In this document: positions 60,809 through 64,000 of the stretch, piece by piece
How positions within the stretch are numbered: position 1 is the first letter of the stretch
How the letters are laid out: every line of letters starts with the position of its first letter
Assembly (NCBI GenBank): GCA_905221605.1
Contig: CAJNDS010000370.1
Coordinates: 91,587 to 155,586, forward strand
Reading direction: 5' to 3'
DNA from: Symbiodinium natans
Taxonomy: Eukaryota > Sar > Dinophyceae > Suessiales > Symbiodiniaceae
Length of the DNA stretch: 64,000 bases
Translations under genes and position numbers: made by a program
Notes under the pieces: generated by a model
Databases searched by the model: none
What the model was told of the DNA's origin: nothing
The model's input: only the letters and a program-made list of their open reading frames with translations

Positions 60809-62867
60809 CTGCGCAGGTTACTCGGCTCCATCGGTTCCCAGAAAAAAAACGGAAACGTAAACTGAAGCATCTGACTTCCACACCGATTGCGCTCTTTCCA
60901 GACTTGGGAATGAAACTCCATTGCTGCGTGGCATCTGTAACTACATCGGCAAAAAAAGGGGACAAAAGCGAGACAGCGAAAGAGAAAGAGAGAGCTGAGA
61001 GAGGGAGTCTTCAGAGAGCCTTGAAAGCATTCGAAAGCGCTTTTCTGCCCCCCGGAACCTTGGAGAAAGGAAGCTGGAGACCGTTTGGCTGCCGGGCTGC
61101 ATAGCACCTGCACGACGCCGAATGCAAGGAGTGTCGACTCTACTGGGGTTGCTGGTTGCTGGAGTATATGGGCATACCCTAACAAAACTTGACATTCAAT
61201 GGGCAACCCCAACGACAAATTCTCCGAACCCTGAGCAAAACCTAAGGTCTACCCAGATCCCGCCAGTCAAAGCAACTTTTTGCTCGTCTCATCTACTTCA
61301 GCTGGGGACGCGTACCTTGAGGAAGAGTCCCTGCACAGCCCTTCTGAAGCTCGGGGTTCATGAACCCTCGGCCCTAGGCTTACATGTTTTGGGCTTCAAT
61401 GCGGCGACAGGGCTCTGCTACGGCTGCAAAGGCTCCCGTCTGGTACTGATCACCTTCAATTCGATGCCGGGTGATGCCTTGTCATGGGACGTAAAGACTC
61501 TAAATAAATGCATGGGGACCACTTCAAAATGGGAGCTACGGTCTCTCGGATCCAGCCATGAAGCTTGCAAACTCGCAACTGGCGCATCCCTCCCCAACAC
61601 AAGCTCGGTGTCCGCCTTGAGTTGGTGCACACTGCAGCCGGTGAGACCTGCAGGGCTCAGGGCAACATCCTTTCCTGCCTCAAGCCTGCATGTTACGTTT
61701 CTTCGGCATGTGCGAGATCTCAAGCTTAGAAACTCCAGAGATGTGGGCCCGGGGGCGCACGTAAGTGGGCTGGCAAGAGAAACAGGTTTCAGGAGTGAGA
61801 CTGGTCTTTATTTGCAGCAGCAAAGATGGGACAAGGTGCTTTGTCCAAACTACTTAGTTTCAAAGTGGGGTGCGCTGCGTTGAGCTTTTTGAGACGCACG
61901 TGTAGTGTAGAGCACGATAAACCGCTCAAGCCCGCCCTCAAGCCACATCGCCATTGGCCCCTGAAGTAGGAGAGTTTGGGATCCTTGTTCATAAGTCATG
62001 CAACCTGCACTAAGCTAGCCCCTTTCAAAACTTCTTCCTCCAAAGTGCTCTTCAACAAGCACTATATCCTGGCACTCCGGCCCTTTTCTATCCTTAGCCT
62101 GTGTGCCCGGCCCGTGAAGGCGAAACTGCCGGCCGCAGCTGTCCCAAAAGCCTCCACATGCCGGAATAGGAGGGGCTACTGCTCGTTCCGTGGAAAAGCG
62201 CATGAAACTTGACTTTTTAACATTTGCTCAACGTTGTTTAACATTTGTCAAACACCACATGGTTGTCCAAAGCCGAAAGCTATGCTACTGCTACACTCAC
62301 TTCCTCGACCAGCCCACCCCGATAGCTTAGCTGAAGCCCCTCTCTTGAAGGTTCAGGCTTTGGCCGGGTGACGCAGAGTACTTGCATCGTTGTCCCAAGC
62401 AAATGCCACACGAGATGAAGATGACGTACAACCATGCACTTGAAGTGGTCTAAGCATCGGCACCTGGCTGCTCTCCGCGCCGGAGCTATCTCCATGGCAA
62501 AGCCGGGGCAGCTCTGAAACAACAGGAAACTGTGGCATGAAGGAATCGGGACATGTCTTTGCAAAGGAACATCAAAGGATGAGGGCTCAGAAACAAGGAG
62601 CTAGGCTTGAAAATAACTAAATCTTGCCGTTGGCCTGACAAGAAGAAACACATCCCTTGCTGTTGCTGTTGCGCTTTCTTGTTGCTGTGTGTAACATCAA
62701 ACAAAGCTATGCAATTGACGGATCTTGACTCTCAACAAGAGCTGATACTCTTCGACGTGAACAAACATAGAACGGCACACCCCAGGCAAGCGGCGATACT
62801 GACTAAGCAAGGAAGGAGAAAGGTGGATCGCGTTGAGGAACTACCCTATGCGTGAATTAGCTCTTTC
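60809..62867. other. Region upstream of the biotin carboxylase; no exon recognised
   Basis: The 5' exons, start codon and any transit peptide of the minus-strand carboxylase should be here or beyond. A 253-codon plus-strand open frame spans 61122-61883 and begins with a hydrophobic MQGVSTLLGLLVAGVYG stretch, but shows no family motif and may be chance. No other motif was seen. Confidence 0.35.
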
Positions 62868-64000
62868 TCTTTAGCTCTCCCGCTCTCGCTGTATCTCTGT
62901 CTTTCTTTCTGCCCGTCATGTATGTCTTCTTTGTTCATTCCGTTTAGTTATTCCTTTTCTTTCTTCCCTTTTTGTGTACATGTTCCTTCTTTATGTTGCT
63001 CTTTATTCCTTTCTTTCTTTCTTTCTTGATTTTTTTGCGTTCTTCTTTCTTGTCAATTTTTTTACTACTTTCTCTTTTTTGCTTGACTATGTCTTTATTT
63101 CTGTATTTCTTTATTTCTTTATTTCGTTTTTTCTGTATTTCTTTGATTTTTTCTTGACTTTTTTATATCGCTATTTCTTGATTTCTTTATTTCTTTGTTT
63201 CTCTATTTCTTTATTTCTTTATTTCTGTATATCTTTATTTCTTTATTTCTTTCTTTCTTTCTTTATTTCTGTATTTCTTTATTTCTGTATTTCTGTATTT
63301 CTTAATTTCTCTATTTCTCTATTTCTTTATTTCTTTATTTCTTTATTTCTTTATTTCTATATTTCTATATTTCTATATTTCTTTATTTCTTTGTTTCTTT
63401 GTTTCTTTGTTTCTTTGTTTCTTTGTTTCTTTGTTTCTTTGTTTCTTTGTTTCTTTGTTTCTTTGTTTCTTTGTTTCTTTGTTTCTTTGTTTCTTTGTTT
63501 CTTTGCTTCTTTGTTTCTTTGCTTCTTTGCTTCTTTGCTTCTTTGCTTCTTTGTTTCTTTGTTTCTTTGTTTCTTTGTTTCTTTGTTTCTTTGTTTCTTT
63601 GTTTCTTTGTTTCTTTGTTTCTTTGTTTCTTTGTTTCTTTGTTTCTTTGTTTCTTTGTTTCTTTGTTTCTTTGTTTCTTTGTTTCTTTGTTTCTTTGTTG
63701 CTTTGTTGCTTTGTTGCTTTGTTGCTTTGTTTCTTTGTTTCTTTGTTTCTTTGTTTCTTTGTTTCTTTGTTTCTTTGTTTCTTTGTTTCTTTGTTTCTTT
63801 GTTTCTTTGTTTCTTTGTTTCTTTGTTTCTTTGTTTCTTTGTTTCTTTGTTTCTTTGTTTCTTTGTTTCTTTATTTCTTTGTTTCTTTGTTTCTTTGTTT
63901 CTTTGTTTCTTTGTTTCTTTGTTTCTTTGTTTCTTTATTTCTTTATTTCTTTATTTCTTTATTTCTTTATATCTTTATTTCTTTGTTTCTTTATTTCTTT
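62868..64000. repeat. Pyrimidine-rich octanucleotide microsatellite (TTTCTTTR)
   Basis: It starts as irregular TTTCT-rich DNA and becomes TTTCTTTA units (about 63095-63400). Almost pure TTTCTTTG units follow (63388-63930) with small blocks of GCTTCTTT and GCTTTGTT variants, then return to TTTCTTTA. It runs off the window. The strand is almost pure polypyrimidine plus G. Confidence 0.97.

Noticed and set aside
61122-61883. 253-codon plus-strand open frame with a signal-like start
   Set aside because: No recognisable domain and Arg/Ser/Leu-rich shadow-like composition. Kept only as a mention in the upstream region.

Overview
The window looks like nuclear DNA of a dinoflagellate, most like the Symbiodiniaceae. 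It opens with a CCCTAAA array and carries about two dozen interstitial CCCTAAA/TTTAGGG tracts. Its recognisable genes are cut into very small exons (10 to 90 nt). The introns start mostly with GC, sometimes with GT and at least once with GA. They end in AG, almost always followed by G. This splice-site pattern is a known dinoflagellate trait. I see no bacterial operon, rRNA, tRNA, CRISPR array or autonomous transposon gene.

I can assemble three genes by joining exons in phase. All lie on the minus strand and point toward the telomere-like left end. (1) At 3.3-6.5 kb is an alpha/beta hydrolase of the ABHD17/Bem46 type, partial. (2) At 49.0-60.8 kb is a biotin carboxylase with a downstream biotin-carrier exon: 25 exons carrying the ATP-grasp signatures and the biotinyl-lysine motif. 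(3) At 31.6-46.9 kb is a carboxyltransferase of the methylcrotonoyl-CoA carboxylase beta type. It has 34 exons that join without a phase break, about 533 residues, ending in the family's C-terminal signature and a stop.

Genes 2 and 3 are the two halves of one biotin-dependent acyl-CoA carboxylase, head to tail on one strand. The first carboxyltransferase exon I can find begins mid-codon, so the two may be a single gene for a fused biotin carboxylase-carrier-carboxyltransferase protein. The likely role is leucine catabolism in mitochondria, but substrate and location are inferred.

The rest is repeat-rich. Introns and intergenic DNA hold the telomere-like tracts in both orientations, a 345-bp MITE-like element with near-perfect terminal inverted repeats, a dispersed family of about 80 bp (one copy split by an AT microsatellite), several minisatellites, and an octanucleotide microsatellite of about 1 kb running off the right end. 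From 6.5 to 31.6 kb I could not assemble a gene. Open frames there are listed only where composition makes coding plausible.
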